From Sphingomonas oleivorans (GTDB taxonomy: Bacteria; Pseudomonadota; Alphaproteobacteria; Sphingomonadales; Sphingomonadaceae), in assembly GCF_003050615.1 (NCBI RefSeq), contig NZ_NWBU01000005.1, forward strand, positions 62,001-126,000: 64,000 nucleotides of DNA, in the 5' to 3' direction. Made by a program: the position numbers and the translations under genes. Below the pieces are notes generated by a model. That model was not told the origin of the DNA. It worked only from the letters and a program-made list of their open reading frames with translations, and ran no database searches. Of the stretch, positions 35,671 to 44,037 are shown piece by piece. Each line of letters opens with the position of its first letter. The first letter of the stretch is position 1.

Positions 35671-36669
35671 CTACGACGCCGGGCCGGCCTCCTGCCCCAT
35701 CTCCTTGCCGACATAGAGGATTTCTGGCGGTTCGGTCACGACGTCGTCGGGATCACGATCATTGAACATCGTGGCGAATTCCTCGTCGGTCCAATCACCG
35801 TCACCATAGTCCGGAACATCAAATATCGTCATTCCCCCATCGATTCTCCCCATGCCGAATAGCGGGCCGACAAGGGCGCAATGCGGGACGAAATAGGTCT
35901 TGATGAAAGGATGCTCCTCATAGGCCTTCCTGATGAAGATCTGGCCCCTGGTGCCTTCGATGAACCAAGGCCGAAGCCCGAAGGTGCCGAATTGCTGATC
36001 GATGATTGTCCGCATGTGAAGAATGGCTGCCAGCGCATCTTCCTTGAGCGTGTCATAGGTGCTGACATTGAAATGGAGCGAGCGGTGGCGAAGGAGTTTC
36101 AGCTCGCGAAATTCGGCCACGGCTCCAGGCAGCAAAATACCCCAGGCTTCAAGGGCATTGATCGGCACATCCCAGTTATCGAAGGAGTCCTTCCGATAGA
36201 CCTGCTTATATTCCGGGCTCGCCGTAAAAAAGGAACGCATGTCGAGGATGAGATGGTTGAGAATCCTCTCGCCCAGCGCGCAGGCGCCGACCAGCGCGGG
36301 ATAATATTGGCCCATGACATAAGCGTCGCGAACCTGGGGGTAGAGCTCATTGTGATAGGCAAGGATCGACATGGGCTTCGTGTCGATGGCGACGAAGTTC
36401 TCGACCTTCCTGTCCAGCGCGTGCACACCAAACTTGATTGCGAGACCCTTTGATATCTGGTCCTTATTGCCTTGCCACATCTCCTTGATGTGCGGCTCCC
36501 AATCATCCTCGATTTTCATGCCAAGGGTGACGGCACGAGTATCGAAATCCCATGAGAAACTCAGCCGCCTGCGGCGGCCAGCATCAGGAATCCGGGCGGT
36601 ATAGTCGCTCGGCGGGAGCGTCTGGGGTATGTCATAGATTGTCGGGCGGTTCGTCCTGAAGGTCTTCAT
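35671..36669 (-). CDS. HEPN-like protein (R-x4-H), 332 aa
   Basis: The helical central part contains ALVGACALGERILNHLIL and, after a second helix, EFRELKLLRHRSLHFN. R194-H-R-S-L-H199 fits the HEPN R-x4-H motif, and the surrounding LxxLRxxxxHF context is very like known HEPN nucleases and HEPN-type RNA-binding proteins. The C-terminal 100 residues (GLRPWFIEGTRGQIFIRKAY; HCALVGPLFGMG; a very acidic DDVVTEPPEI end) are unassigned. The start ATG overlaps the stop of the upstream ADP-ribosyltransferase-like gene (ATGA), so the two products are made together. Confidence 0.75.
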   Translation of the reverse strand: MKTFRTNRPTIYDIPQTLPPSDYTARIPDAGRRRRLSFSWDFDTRAVTLGMKIEDDWEPHIKEMWQGNKDQISKGLAIKFGVHALDRKVENFVAIDTKPMSILAYHNELYPQVRDAYVMGQYYPALVGACALGERILNHLILDMRSFFTASPEYKQVYRKDSFDNWDVPINALEAWGILLPGAVAEFRELKLLRHRSLHFNVSTYDTLKEDALAAILHMRTIIDQQFGTFGLRPWFIEGTRGQIFIRKAYEEHPFIKTYFVPHCALVGPLFGMGRIDGGMTIFDVPDYGDGDWTDEEFATMFNDRDPDDVVTEPPEILYVGKEMGQEAGPAS

Positions 36670-37238
36670 CGCATCATTGACCGGGATGATTGCGGGAGTG
36701 TTGCTTGTCCGACAATCGCTTCAGGATCCTCCTGGAGCTGGCCCCGTATCAACCGAAGGACGCGACATGTCCGGTCGAGCGGAATAGAGCCGATATGGGC
36801 AGTCTCCAGGCCTGCGATAATCCGCAGATTTGGCGAGTGCCTCTCAAACGCCTCGCGCCAGCGGGACAGGGTTTCCTCCGTCGTGAGCAGCTCGGCAGCG
36901 ACGCCGCTACGTTCGATCTCGATCCAATATCGCGGTTCGTCGTCTGTGGCGCCCAGCCAAGCCGACCAATGTGCGGCCGCAGGCGAAGCGGCGTCGTCAG
37001 GCCGGGTGAGATCGAAAAGGCTGACCCCGCCGATGGAGCGGCAAAAGCCGTTCTTGTACAAGGGGGGCGCATCGGCACGGATTTTCCCTTCGTTCACAAT
37101 GCTGCGCCACGCATGTTCTTTGGTCGCGTGCCAAAGCCCTCCATCAAGCATGCGAAGCAGTGTGCCGTCGATCCAATCCGGCGCTCCTGCGCGTCTCGCA
37201 GTCCTGCTGATCGCAGCCGCATCGCCGTCGGGGGTCAA
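36666..37238 (-). CDS. ADP-ribosyltransferase-fold-like protein
   Basis: No family is certain. LWHATKEHAWRSIVNEGKIR matches the H-x-T...SI-x-x-x-G-I opening of ART-type folds (PARP/DarT/KptA-like). GGVSLFDL and RYWIEIERSGV suit the next strands, and ETAHIGSIPL resembles the last strand with its glutamate before G-x-IP. I infer an NAD-using or NAD-binding toxin-like domain. No ATG fits: TTG 37238 overlaps the stop of the four-cysteine gene (TTGA) and gives 190 residues; another TTG at 37331 would overlap that gene by 97 bp. The stop overlaps the HEPN gene start. Confidence 0.65.
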   Translation of the reverse strand: MTPDGDAAAISRTARRAGAPDWIDGTLLRMLDGGLWHATKEHAWRSIVNEGKIRADAPPLYKNGFCRSIGGVSLFDLTRPDDAASPAAAHWSAWLGATDDEPRYWIEIERSGVAAELLTTEETLSRWREAFERHSPNLRIIAGLETAHIGSIPLDRTCRVLRLIRGQLQEDPEAIVGQATLPQSSRSMMR

Positions 37239-37660
37239 AATAACAAGCCGCGTACCGACATGAACACCCCTCCATATTCTGTCGCCGGCTTGTAGACGAT
37301 CGTGCGTTTGACCTTGAATCCCTTCATGCAAGGATCGCCCTTACGCCGCCCTGCCGGCGTCCCCTCGTCGCCGCCGCACGGATAGGTCTTGTCGATGGTG
37401 GTGATCTGGGATTCGTAGCTGTGGTTGCGCAGAAATGCGCCGAAGTCGAAACCGCCTCGCCTGCACCGATCATTCGGGCATGGCACGAAGCGGCTGGACG
37501 AGGCGGCGGTGAAGTTTAGCGGTCTGGACCCACGAATATCAAGCCAGCCGTAGAGATTATCATCGATCGTGAAGTCGATCCGCTCGACATTCGGATAAGC
37601 CTCGTCGAAGTAGGCAGCCCTCCCGCCGAGCCACGCCTTATCTTCCAATTTATCGGGCAT
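37235..37660 (-). CDS. Small four-cysteine (zinc-ribbon-like) protein
   Basis: A 141-residue protein with two cysteine pairs: FVPCPNDRCRRGGFD (C-x4-C) and a later YPCGG...DPCMKGF (C-x14-C), consistent with a single zinc site. RRGGFDFGAFL and KVKRTIVYKP are recalled from small conserved hypotheticals of accessory regions; function is unknown. Start ATG 37660 lies inside the end of the YfbU gene (11-bp overlap), and its stop overlaps the TTG of the next gene, so it is translationally coupled on both sides. Confidence 0.75.
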   Translation of the reverse strand: MPDKLEDKAWLGGRAAYFDEAYPNVERIDFTIDDNLYGWLDIRGSRPLNFTAASSSRFVPCPNDRCRRGGFDFGAFLRNHSYESQITTIDKTYPCGGDEGTPAGRRKGDPCMKGFKVKRTIVYKPATEYGGVFMSVRGLLF

Positions 37661-38144
37661 CGGCGATCTGCTCGATCTCGGCCGCGTCCAGTTCATAGTT
37701 TCCGCCAAGGCGGTCCCACGCCCGGACCATGGCACGATAATGGTTCAGCGACGTCGAACTGTGCGAGTTGTCCGGACGGTCGGCGAGTTCATCCCACAGA
37801 CCAAGCGTGCGCCGCAGGAACTGCGCGAACCCATAATGACCGGTCGAGCCATTGCCATCGAAACCTTCGAACTGGGCATGATAGCTCTTGGGGGTATATT
37901 TCAGCCGGTCGCACGAAAATGTGATGGCCCTGAAGACGTTGAGAATTTCCTGAACTTCACGGCAGGTCGCCTCGTCCACTCCGCTCTCGTAAATCGAGGG
38001 ATTCAGCTCGGAATAATAAAGCTCGAAGCCATTGGAGAGGATTTCCTGATTCCTCTCATATTCCTTTATATCGTCCGGATTCACATGTTTCAGTATCTCA
38101 TACTGGTTCCAGAGCGAAAGGCGTTCAGCCTGGGTAAGCTTCAT
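37650..38144 (-). CDS. YfbU-family protein
   Basis: A 164-residue protein that follows the YfbU family closely: KLTQAERLSLWNQYEILKHV at the start, YERNQEILSNGFELYY, EATCREVQEILNVFRAI, FEGFDGNGSTGHYGFAQFL and a C-terminal ELDAAEIEQI. Family members are small helical proteins of unknown function, found in many bacteria and often carried in accessory operons. ATG 38144 matches the family start; the frame is open further upstream without homology. It is separated by 77 bp from the HEPN gene upstream and overlaps the next gene by 11 bp. Confidence 0.88.
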   Translation of the reverse strand: MKLTQAERLSLWNQYEILKHVNPDDIKEYERNQEILSNGFELYYSELNPSIYESGVDEATCREVQEILNVFRAITFSCDRLKYTPKSYHAQFEGFDGNGSTGHYGFAQFLRRTLGLWDELADRPDNSHSSTSLNHYRAMVRAWDRLGGNYELDAAEIEQIADAR

Positions 38145-38221
38145 CTTTGCCACAAAAATCCCCTGTGAATGAAACACCCTTCTAATGGGTGCGAGTTGGA
38201 CAAGAAAGCCGGGCCTTGCGA

Positions 38222-39229
38222 TCAATAGTCCATATTCACATGGCGCTCCCATTGATCGGACCAACCGTCGATATAGGCGTCGATACCGACTGGCCCTTCA
38301 GCAATGGCCTCTGCATATTCCGCGCAATGCTCGGCATCGAACACGGGATCGACGCCTCCCCGCATGAACTGGTCAGGCCCGGCAAGAGCGCCAGTCGACA
38401 GAAGCTGATCGAGTGCGTCGAAGGTTTCGCAGCTTTCGGCATGGCCCTCGGCGTCGACAGGCAGCATGGAGAAGCGCACGCTTTGGCCGAACTGCGAAAA
38501 ATTGGCAGGAACCGCGCCGATGCTGGGAAGACGGAAGAACAACGAACCATTGTCGTTTTCCACACCGCCATGCGCAAACGGATTGCGGATGCGCTCCTTG
38601 ATCCGTCGCATCCGACCAAGGATGTCGGATGTCTCGTTCGAAAATGGCGCCGTCAGCACCGTCTTCAGCTTGTCTCCCCATTTCATGCCCAGCAGCGCAA
38701 GCATGTCTCCCTCGGCGAATGGCCGACCGGTAAACACGCGCAGCAACACGAGCCGATGCTCCAGGCTGCTGAAATAGGCGTCGATCATGGCAGTTGAATG
38801 GAAGAAGCCCTCGCGGTCAGCGGACAGCCGGGCATTGATCCGGCTGGTCAAGCTCGCCCCTAACCGCTTTGTCCGGTCAGTTCCTGCCTCGGCTCCGTCT
38901 TCGTCGGAAGGCATCGGCCGATGATAGGCCGCATCGGCCAGCGCACGATGGAAACGGTAGCGCTCATCAAACTCGGCAAAGCGGTTGATGATCATTGCCT
39001 CGCCACGGTCCACCTGCGCCTTCGCGAACGGGCGTAGAAAAGCCTCTACGTCGCGGAGCGCAGTGCAAAGCTGGCCTTCTATTCTGCCCTGCAACTGGGG
39101 CCGGTCTTTCGGGAGGATGATCGTGAAGCCGAATTTCCGGTACTCAAAGGCGATCCTTTGCCCATCAATGGCGCCATAGACCGTCCAGCGCACTTTCTCC
39201 CCATGGCGGTGCCATGGCCATCCCAGCAC
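38222..39229 (-). CDS. HEPN-like protein (RNPFAH), 335 aa or longer
   Basis: The middle of this protein (SLEHRLVLLRVFTGRPFAEG, WGDKLKTVL, RMRRIKERIRNPFAHGG) is a typical HEPN bundle, with R215-N-P-F-A-H220 as the R-x4-H motif in its most common RNxxxH form. The C-terminus is acidic. The frame opens at GTG 39229, but the preceding 190 bp encode, in another frame, a plausible N-terminus (MSDVMGNPLDNESSLAVLRR to VPELVLFALG) that would join it after a single-base shift near 39235. First gene of the seven-gene island. Confidence 0.75.
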   Translation of the reverse strand: MLGWPWHRHGEKVRWTVYGAIDGQRIAFEYRKFGFTIILPKDRPQLQGRIEGQLCTALRDVEAFLRPFAKAQVDRGEAMIINRFAEFDERYRFHRALADAAYHRPMPSDEDGAEAGTDRTKRLGASLTSRINARLSADREGFFHSTAMIDAYFSSLEHRLVLLRVFTGRPFAEGDMLALLGMKWGDKLKTVLTAPFSNETSDILGRMRRIKERIRNPFAHGGVENDNGSLFFRLPSIGAVPANFSQFGQSVRFSMLPVDAEGHAESCETFDALDQLLSTGALAGPDQFMRGGVDPVFDAEHCAEYAEAIAEGPVGIDAYIDGWSDQWERHVNMDY

Positions 39230-39231
39230 GT

Positions 39232-39420
39232 CCCGAGCGCAAAGAGAACTAGTTCCGGTACGGGAAAAAGGAAACGGTCCGGATGATAGCTCACCATGGG
39301 GCTCTTTGCGGCTTCCTCGGGAATCTTGGCCGAAAAGCCGGCGAGCTTTCGTTCAAGGCGCCTCCGCAGCACCGCAAGGCTGCTCTCATTGTCCAGCGGA
39401 TTTCCCATCACGTCCGACAT
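39232..39420 (-). other. Out-of-frame N-terminal extension of the HEPN gene
   Basis: About 60 codons from ATG 39420 read MSDVMGNPLDNESSLAVLRR, then ERKLAGFSAKIPEEA and FPVPELVLFALG. They are protein-like and lead straight into LGWPWHRHGEKVRWTVYG of the next frame. A real or artefactual frameshift probably splits one gene of about 395 codons. Confidence 0.5.
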
Positions 39421-40033
39421 CCCACTACCTCTACCCTCGTACTAAACGCGAATGCCAATTTGGCCGCAAATCGAAAGATCAGGCTGGTCCGTTCAGAACC
39501 TGCCTACCGGCCTTCGTTGAGTGCGAGGAAAATGGCGCTCCCTCCTGCCGAGTAGAATCCCCCGATCGCCGACATGGACGCCCGCAGCCCGTCTGGCGGG
39601 CACAAGGGCACGTTCTAGTGCTGCAACGATGAAAGGAAGCTCAATATGCGGATCGGCCAGCCTTGCCGAAAAGAATCGCAATTAGTGACTGGACGAAGGG
39701 CAGGTATCTCAAGATGACCGCTCGGAACCGGACCGACCGGAAAGTCCCAAAGCCCGACGTCTAACCACCGTCTCCGACCAAGCTGAACGAACGGCGGCTA
39801 TTGGGATCGAGGTTTGGCTCCCAACGGCAGTGATGAGCGGATAGTGTTGAAAAAGTCCGCAAGCCTATTTTTTTACGCCGGTCTGGCAGAATGGAATCTT
39901 GCGACGTGTCTACTTGAATAAGAATTTCATGTGAAAAGCATAGGTTGTAAAAATATTTCTTGTCTCTCTGGAGAGGCGACTTTTCAACAATATAAGCACC
40001 TCCCCCACCCCCTGATCCGCGCCGGAACAAAGG
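39421..40033. other. Gene-free stretch with possible IS end
   Basis: No convincing gene in about 610 bp. AT content rises at 39840-39990. GATAGTGTTGAAAAAGTC (about 39839-39857) looks like a terminal sequence of an insertion element, but no transposase or matching second end is visible. It separates the HEPN/YfbU island from a chromosomal-type regulator. Confidence 0.4.
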
Positions 40034-41047
40034 TCACGCCGCCTGCGCCGTCGCCGCGGCGAAGCGCTGCCGATAATCGCCGGGGGACAGGCCGATGATG
40101 CGGTGGAACAGCCTGCGGAAGGCCGACGCATCCTCATAGCCGACCGCCCAGGCGATCTGCTCCACCGGGCGCCTGGTGAACTCCAGCAGCTCGCGCGCCT
40201 TGCCGATGCGCAGATGCTGCGCATATTCGATCGGCGTCATCCCCGTCGCGGCCTTGAAGCGGCGCAGGAAGGTGCGTTCCTCCATCGCCACCAGCCGCGC
40301 CATCTCCGCCACGCTCACCGCGCGCGCCTCGCGCGCCTGCAGCCAGTGCTGCACCTTCAATATCGCCTCGTCGCCATGCGTCAGCCGCGGCGCGAAGCTC
40401 GAATAGTGCCGCTGCTCGCGCCCCGCCGGGTCGATCAGCAGGAAGCGCCCCGTCTCGATCATCACGGTCGGGCCGAACAGCCGGTCGACGAGGCGCATCC
40501 CGAGGTCCGTCCAGGCCATCAGCCCGCCCGCGGTGATGATGTCGCCATCCTCGATCACGATCTTGTCCGGATCGAGCCGCACATCGGGGAAGCGGTCGCG
40601 AAAGGCGTTGGCGAACAGCCAGTGCGTCGTCGCGGGCCGCCCCGCGAGCAGGCCCGTCGCCGCCAGCACGAAGGCGCCGCCGCAATTGGAGGCGAGCGTC
40701 GCCCCCTGCGCATGCCGATCGAGCAGCCAGCGCGCATAGGGCGCCGCCTCCTCCGCCTCCATCGGCCCGGACAGCCGGCCGGGGACGAGCAGGATGTCGG
40801 GCGTGCCCGCGCGCCCCGGATCCGCGGCCCCGAGCGCGGGATGCGTATCGAAGCAGCGCGCGAAGCCGCCGCCATCCTGCAGCCGCCAATGGCTGACGCG
40901 CGCGACCGGCCCGTCATATTTGGCCGAAATATCGCCCGCAATCTGGATCAGATCGGTCATGCCATGGACCATCGCCATCTGGCAGCCCGGATAGGATAGC
41001 AGGCCCAGCTCGGCCTTCGGCTGCCGCATCGTCGTCGTCCCGGCCAT
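40034..41047 (-). CDS. GlxA-type AraC regulator (DJ-1/PfpI + HTH)
   Basis: A 337-residue two-domain regulator. The N-terminal DJ-1/PfpI-like domain contains DILLVPGRLSG and ASNCGGAFVLAATGLL (cysteine at the nucleophile elbow). The C-terminal AraC domain has two HTHs: VAEMARLVAMEERTFLRRFK and QIAWAVGYEDASAFRRLFHR, closing with IGLSPGDYRQRF. This is the GlxA family, which often controls detoxification or amine catabolism. ATG 41047 (MAGTTTMRQPK) is chosen over 41107. It is divergent from the hydrolase/SDR/membrane-protein/GNAT series, which it may regulate. Confidence 0.9.
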   Translation of the reverse strand: MAGTTTMRQPKAELGLLSYPGCQMAMVHGMTDLIQIAGDISAKYDGPVARVSHWRLQDGGGFARCFDTHPALGAADPGRAGTPDILLVPGRLSGPMEAEEAAPYARWLLDRHAQGATLASNCGGAFVLAATGLLAGRPATTHWLFANAFRDRFPDVRLDPDKIVIEDGDIITAGGLMAWTDLGMRLVDRLFGPTVMIETGRFLLIDPAGREQRHYSSFAPRLTHGDEAILKVQHWLQAREARAVSVAEMARLVAMEERTFLRRFKAATGMTPIEYAQHLRIGKARELLEFTRRPVEQIAWAVGYEDASAFRRLFHRIIGLSPGDYRQRFAAATAQAA

Positions 41048-41210
41048 CGCGCGCGCTCCTTTGTCGGTATCGGCCCGTAATATGTCACATTCGCCGATCC
41101 CGGCCATTCCGCAACGCGCCTAATCCTTCAGGCACAGGGCAGGGACAGAGCGCCACCGCCCTTCCAGAACGTCGCAAGCATCAACGCCAGGACATTGAAA
41201 GGACAGGAAC

Positions 41211-42038
41211 ATGGCCAGGATCACCACCCAGGACGGCACACGCATCTTCTACAAGGATTGGGGCTCGAAGGAGGCGCAGCCGATCCTCTTCTCGCATGGC
41301 TGGCCGCTCTCGGCGGACGCCTGGGATGCGCAGATGCTCTTCTTCGCGGACAAGGGCTATCGCGTCATCGCGCATGACCGCCGCAGCCATGGCCGCTCGG
41401 ATCAGGTGTGGGACAACAACAACATGGACCAATATGCCGACGATCTGGCCGAGCTGATCGAGACGCTCGACCTGCACGACGCGATACTGGTCGGCCATTC
41501 CACCGGCGGCGGCGAAGTCACCCGCTATATCGGCCGGCATGGCAGCGCGCGGATTGCCAAGGTCGCGCTGATCGGCGCGGTCCCGCCGCTGATGCTCCGG
41601 ACCGAGGCCAATCCCGGCGGGCTTCCGATCGAGGTGTTCGACGGCATCCGCAAGGGCACATACGACAATCGATCCCAATTTTTCCAGGATCTTACGACCC
41701 CCTTCTACGGCTATAATCGCGCGGGCAGCACGCCCTCCCAGGGCATACGCGACAGCTTCTGGCTGCAGGGGATGATGGGCGGCCTCAAGGGCCAGCTCGA
41801 CAGCATCCGCGCTTTTTCCGAAAGCGACTTCAGCGAGGATCTGAAGCGGTTCGACAAGCCCACGCTCGTCCTCCATGGCGACGATGACCAGATCGTGCCG
41901 ATCGGCGCCTCCGCGCTCGCGACCGTCAGGATCGTCCGCCATGCGATCCTCAAAATCTATGAAGGCGCCGATCACGGCCTGACGCAGACGCATCAGGATC
42001 GTTTCAACGCCGACCTGCTCGATTTCATCCGGGACTGA
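41211..42038 (+). CDS. Alpha/beta hydrolase, non-haem chloroperoxidase-like
   Basis: A 275-residue hydrolase of the haloperoxidase group: [34 protein letters not shown] (oxyanion HGWP), DRRSHGRS, nucleophile elbow GHSTGGGE, acid in [10 protein letters not shown] and histidine in GADHGLT. The triad is complete. Such enzymes are esterases or perhydrolases that can form peracids; the in vivo substrate is unknown. AAAGGACAGGAAC precedes the ATG. Confidence 0.92.
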   Translation: MARITTQDGTRIFYKDWGSKEAQPILFSHGWPLSADAWDAQMLFFADKGYRVIAHDRRSHGRSDQVWDNNNMDQYADDLAELIETLDLHDAILVGHSTGGGEVTRYIGRHGSARIAKVALIGAVPPLMLRTEANPGGLPIEVFDGIRKGTYDNRSQFFQDLTTPFYGYNRAGSTPSQGIRDSFWLQGMMGGLKGQLDSIRAFSESDFSEDLKRFDKPTLVLHGDDDQIVPIGASALATVRIVRHAILKIYEGADHGLTQTHQDRFNADLLDFIRD

Positions 42039-42138
42039 CCCCGGGACCGGACCCAAGCTTTGCTTATTCGGGCGGCGGGCATTTTCCGCTGCCCCTCTCC
42101 TTCCTCTTCCAGCATATTCTTCTTCCAGGAGACATGAC

Positions 42139-42918
42139 ATGACCAAGGGCAGCATTCTCGTCACCGGCGCATCGAACGGCATCGGCGCGGTCTATGCCGA
42201 TCGGCTCGCCAGGCGCGGGCACGACCTGATCCTCGTCGCGCGCAGCGGAGACAGGCTCCAGGCGCTCGCCGATCGGCTGCGCAGCGAAACGGGCGTCGCG
42301 GTGGAGGTGATTTCCGCCGATCTCGCCCAGGCCGCCGATCTCGCCAAGGTCGAGGCGCGGCTGCGCGAGGATCGCGCGATCACGGGCCTCGTCAACAATG
42401 CGGGCATTGCCGGCGAAGGCGCGATCGTCGATGCGGACCCGGCCTATCTGACGGGGATGATCGATCTCAACATCCTCGCGGTGACGCGGCTTGCCGCCGC
42501 GATCGCGCCGCGGCTCGCAGCACAAGGCCAGGGCATGATCGTCAACATCACCTCGGTCACCGCCTTGATGCCGGACGGCTTCACCCCCGTCTATCCCGCG
42601 ACCAAGGCGTTCGTGCTCGCCTTCACCGAGGCGCTGCAGGCCGAGCTCGGGCCCAGGGGCGTCACCGTGCAGGCGGTGCTGCCGGGCATCACGCGCACCG
42701 CCATCTGGGAAGAGGCGCGGCTGGCGCAGATCCCGGCGGAGATGATCATGGAGGTGGACGAGATGGTCGATGCCGCGCTTGCCGGGCTCGATCTGGGCGA
42801 GAAGATCACCATCCCCTCGCTGCCCGACAATGCCGATCTCGACGCCTATCTCGCCGCGCGCGCCGCGCTCCGCCCCAACCTGTCCCGCAGCAAGGCCGCC
42901 TTGCGCTACGCCGCCTGA
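42139..42918 (+). CDS. SDR-family oxidoreductase
   Basis: A 259-residue classical SDR: TGASNGIGAVYADRLARRG (cofactor loop), NNAGIAGEG, NITSVTALMP (active-site Ser) and YPATKAFVLAF (catalytic Tyr and Lys), with VTVQAVLPGITRT. The subgroup resembles DltE-like/acyl-related dehydrogenases. It is 100 bp downstream of the hydrolase and 37 bp upstream of a membrane-protein gene, probably one transcript controlled by the GlxA-like regulator. The AGGAG before ATG supports the start. Confidence 0.92.
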   Translation: MTKGSILVTGASNGIGAVYADRLARRGHDLILVARSGDRLQALADRLRSETGVAVEVISADLAQAADLAKVEARLREDRAITGLVNNAGIAGEGAIVDADPAYLTGMIDLNILAVTRLAAAIAPRLAAQGQGMIVNITSVTALMPDGFTPVYPATKAFVLAFTEALQAELGPRGVTVQAVLPGITRTAIWEEARLAQIPAEMIMEVDEMVDAALAGLDLGEKITIPSLPDNADLDAYLAARAALRPNLSRSKAALRYAA

Positions 42919-42955
42919 CGCCCCGCTCTCCCCAAGACATACAAGGAGATACGCC

Positions 42956-43456
42956 ATGATCCTCGGACTTTCGGTGCAGGCCTTCGTGATGCTGCACGTC
43001 GCCATCAGCCTGGTCGGCATCGCCACGGGGCTCGTCGCGCTGCCGGCGCTGGCGGCGGGCCGCTGGCTCGGCGGCTGGAACGCGGCCTTCCTGATCACCA
43101 CCGCCGCCACCAGCATCACGGGATTCCTCTTCCCGATCGGCGGGATCACGCCGGCGCTCGTGGTGGGGGCGATCTCGCTCGTCGATCTCGCCATCGCCTT
43201 GGTCGCGCTCTACGCGCTCGGGCTGCGCGGCCGGGCGCGGATCGCCTATGCGGTGAGCGCCACGATCGCGCTTTATTTCAACCTGTTCGTGCTCGTCGTT
43301 CAATCTTTCCTGAAGATCCCCGCGCTGCAGGCGCTGGCGCCGACGCAGACCGAACTGCCCTTCATCGCCGCGCAATCCTTGGTCCTCGCGGCGAGCGTGG
43401 TGCTGGGCGCGACCGCCATCCTCGGCTCCCGCCACGCCGCGCCGACCGCCGCCTGA
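42956..43456 (+). CDS. Four-to-five-helix membrane protein
   Basis: A 166-residue integral membrane protein with hydrophobic segments at about residues 8-32 (MLHVAISLVGIATGLVALPA), 43-62, 68-90 (LVVGAISLVDLAIALVALYA), 100-120 and 137-158. A histidine in the first helix (H14) is notable. No family name is certain, although similar proteins sit beside SDR/hydrolase genes in proteobacteria. GATA-free AAGGAG lies before ATG 42956. A 10-bp tandem repeat follows the gene. Confidence 0.8.
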   Translation: MILGLSVQAFVMLHVAISLVGIATGLVALPALAAGRWLGGWNAAFLITTAATSITGFLFPIGGITPALVVGAISLVDLAIALVALYALGLRGRARIAYAVSATIALYFNLFVLVVQSFLKIPALQALAPTQTELPFIAAQSLVLAASVVLGATAILGSRHAAPTAA

Positions 43457-43499
43457 CGCCATCCCGGGCCGGAGCCTCCCTGCCCCGGCCCGGGGCGCC

Positions 43500-43545
43500 G
43501 AAGGACGCCGAAGGACGTCGAAGGACGTCGAAGGACGCCGAAGGA
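43500..43545. repeat. 10-bp tandem repeat GAAGGACGYC x4.5
   Basis: Four full copies of GAAGGACG(C/T)C and a final GAAGGAG run directly into the region upstream of the GNAT start. The last unit supplies AAGGAG about 9 bases before ATG 43556, with CCCCGGGG between. Copy-number change would alter the leader. Confidence 0.75.
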
Positions 43546-43555
43546 GCCCCGGGGC

Positions 43556-44017
43556 ATGACACAGCTTCAGTTCCGCGAGGCGGTCGCAGCCGATCTGCCC
43601 GCGATCGTCGCGATGCTCGCCGACGATAGGCTCGGCGCCGATCGGGAGGATGCATCCTCGCCGCTTGCCGCCGGCTATATCGCGGCGTTCGAGGCGATCG
43701 CCGGGGATGCCAACCAGCATCTGATCGTGGCCGTCGACGGCGAGCAGGTGGTCGGCACGCTGCAGCTCAGCTTCCTTCCCGGCCTGTCCAGCAAAGGGGC
43801 GTGGCGCGGCCAGATCGAAGCGGTCCGCATCGTCGCGAACCGGCGGGGCGAAGGGCTGGGCGAGCAATTGATCCGCTGGGCCATCGAGGCGTGCCGCCGG
43901 CGCGGCTGCGCCACCGTTCAGCTGACCACCGACAACCGCCGCGCCGACGCGCACCGCTTCTATGAACGGCTGGGTTTCAAGGCGAGCCATCGGGGCTATA
44001 AATATCCCCTGCCCTGA
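43556..44017 (+). CDS. GNAT-family N-acetyltransferase
   Basis: A 153-residue GNAT protein: QFREAVAADLPAIVAMLADD (first strand/helix), LIVAVDGEQVVGTLQLSFLP (strands 2-4), and the acetyl-CoA loop RIVANRRGEGLGEQLIRWAI (R/Q-x-x-G-x-G/A variant), followed by CATVQLTTDNRRADAHRFYERLGF. It acetylates a small molecule or protein amine; the substrate is unknown. Its translation signal derives from the tandem repeat just upstream. Confidence 0.9.
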   Translation: MTQLQFREAVAADLPAIVAMLADDRLGADREDASSPLAAGYIAAFEAIAGDANQHLIVAVDGEQVVGTLQLSFLPGLSSKGAWRGQIEAVRIVANRRGEGLGEQLIRWAIEACRRRGCATVQLTTDNRRADAHRFYERLGFKASHRGYKYPLP

Positions 44018-44037
44018 GCGCGGCCGATCCCGGCTCG

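Noticed and set aside
39493-39681. 62-codon minus-strand ORF
   Set aside because: No start signal or homology recognised; composition does not stand out from random frames in this stretch.
39839-39857. IS terminal-like sequence (TGTTGAAAAAGTC)
   Set aside because: Only one end is visible and no transposase is near, so not called as an insertion sequence.
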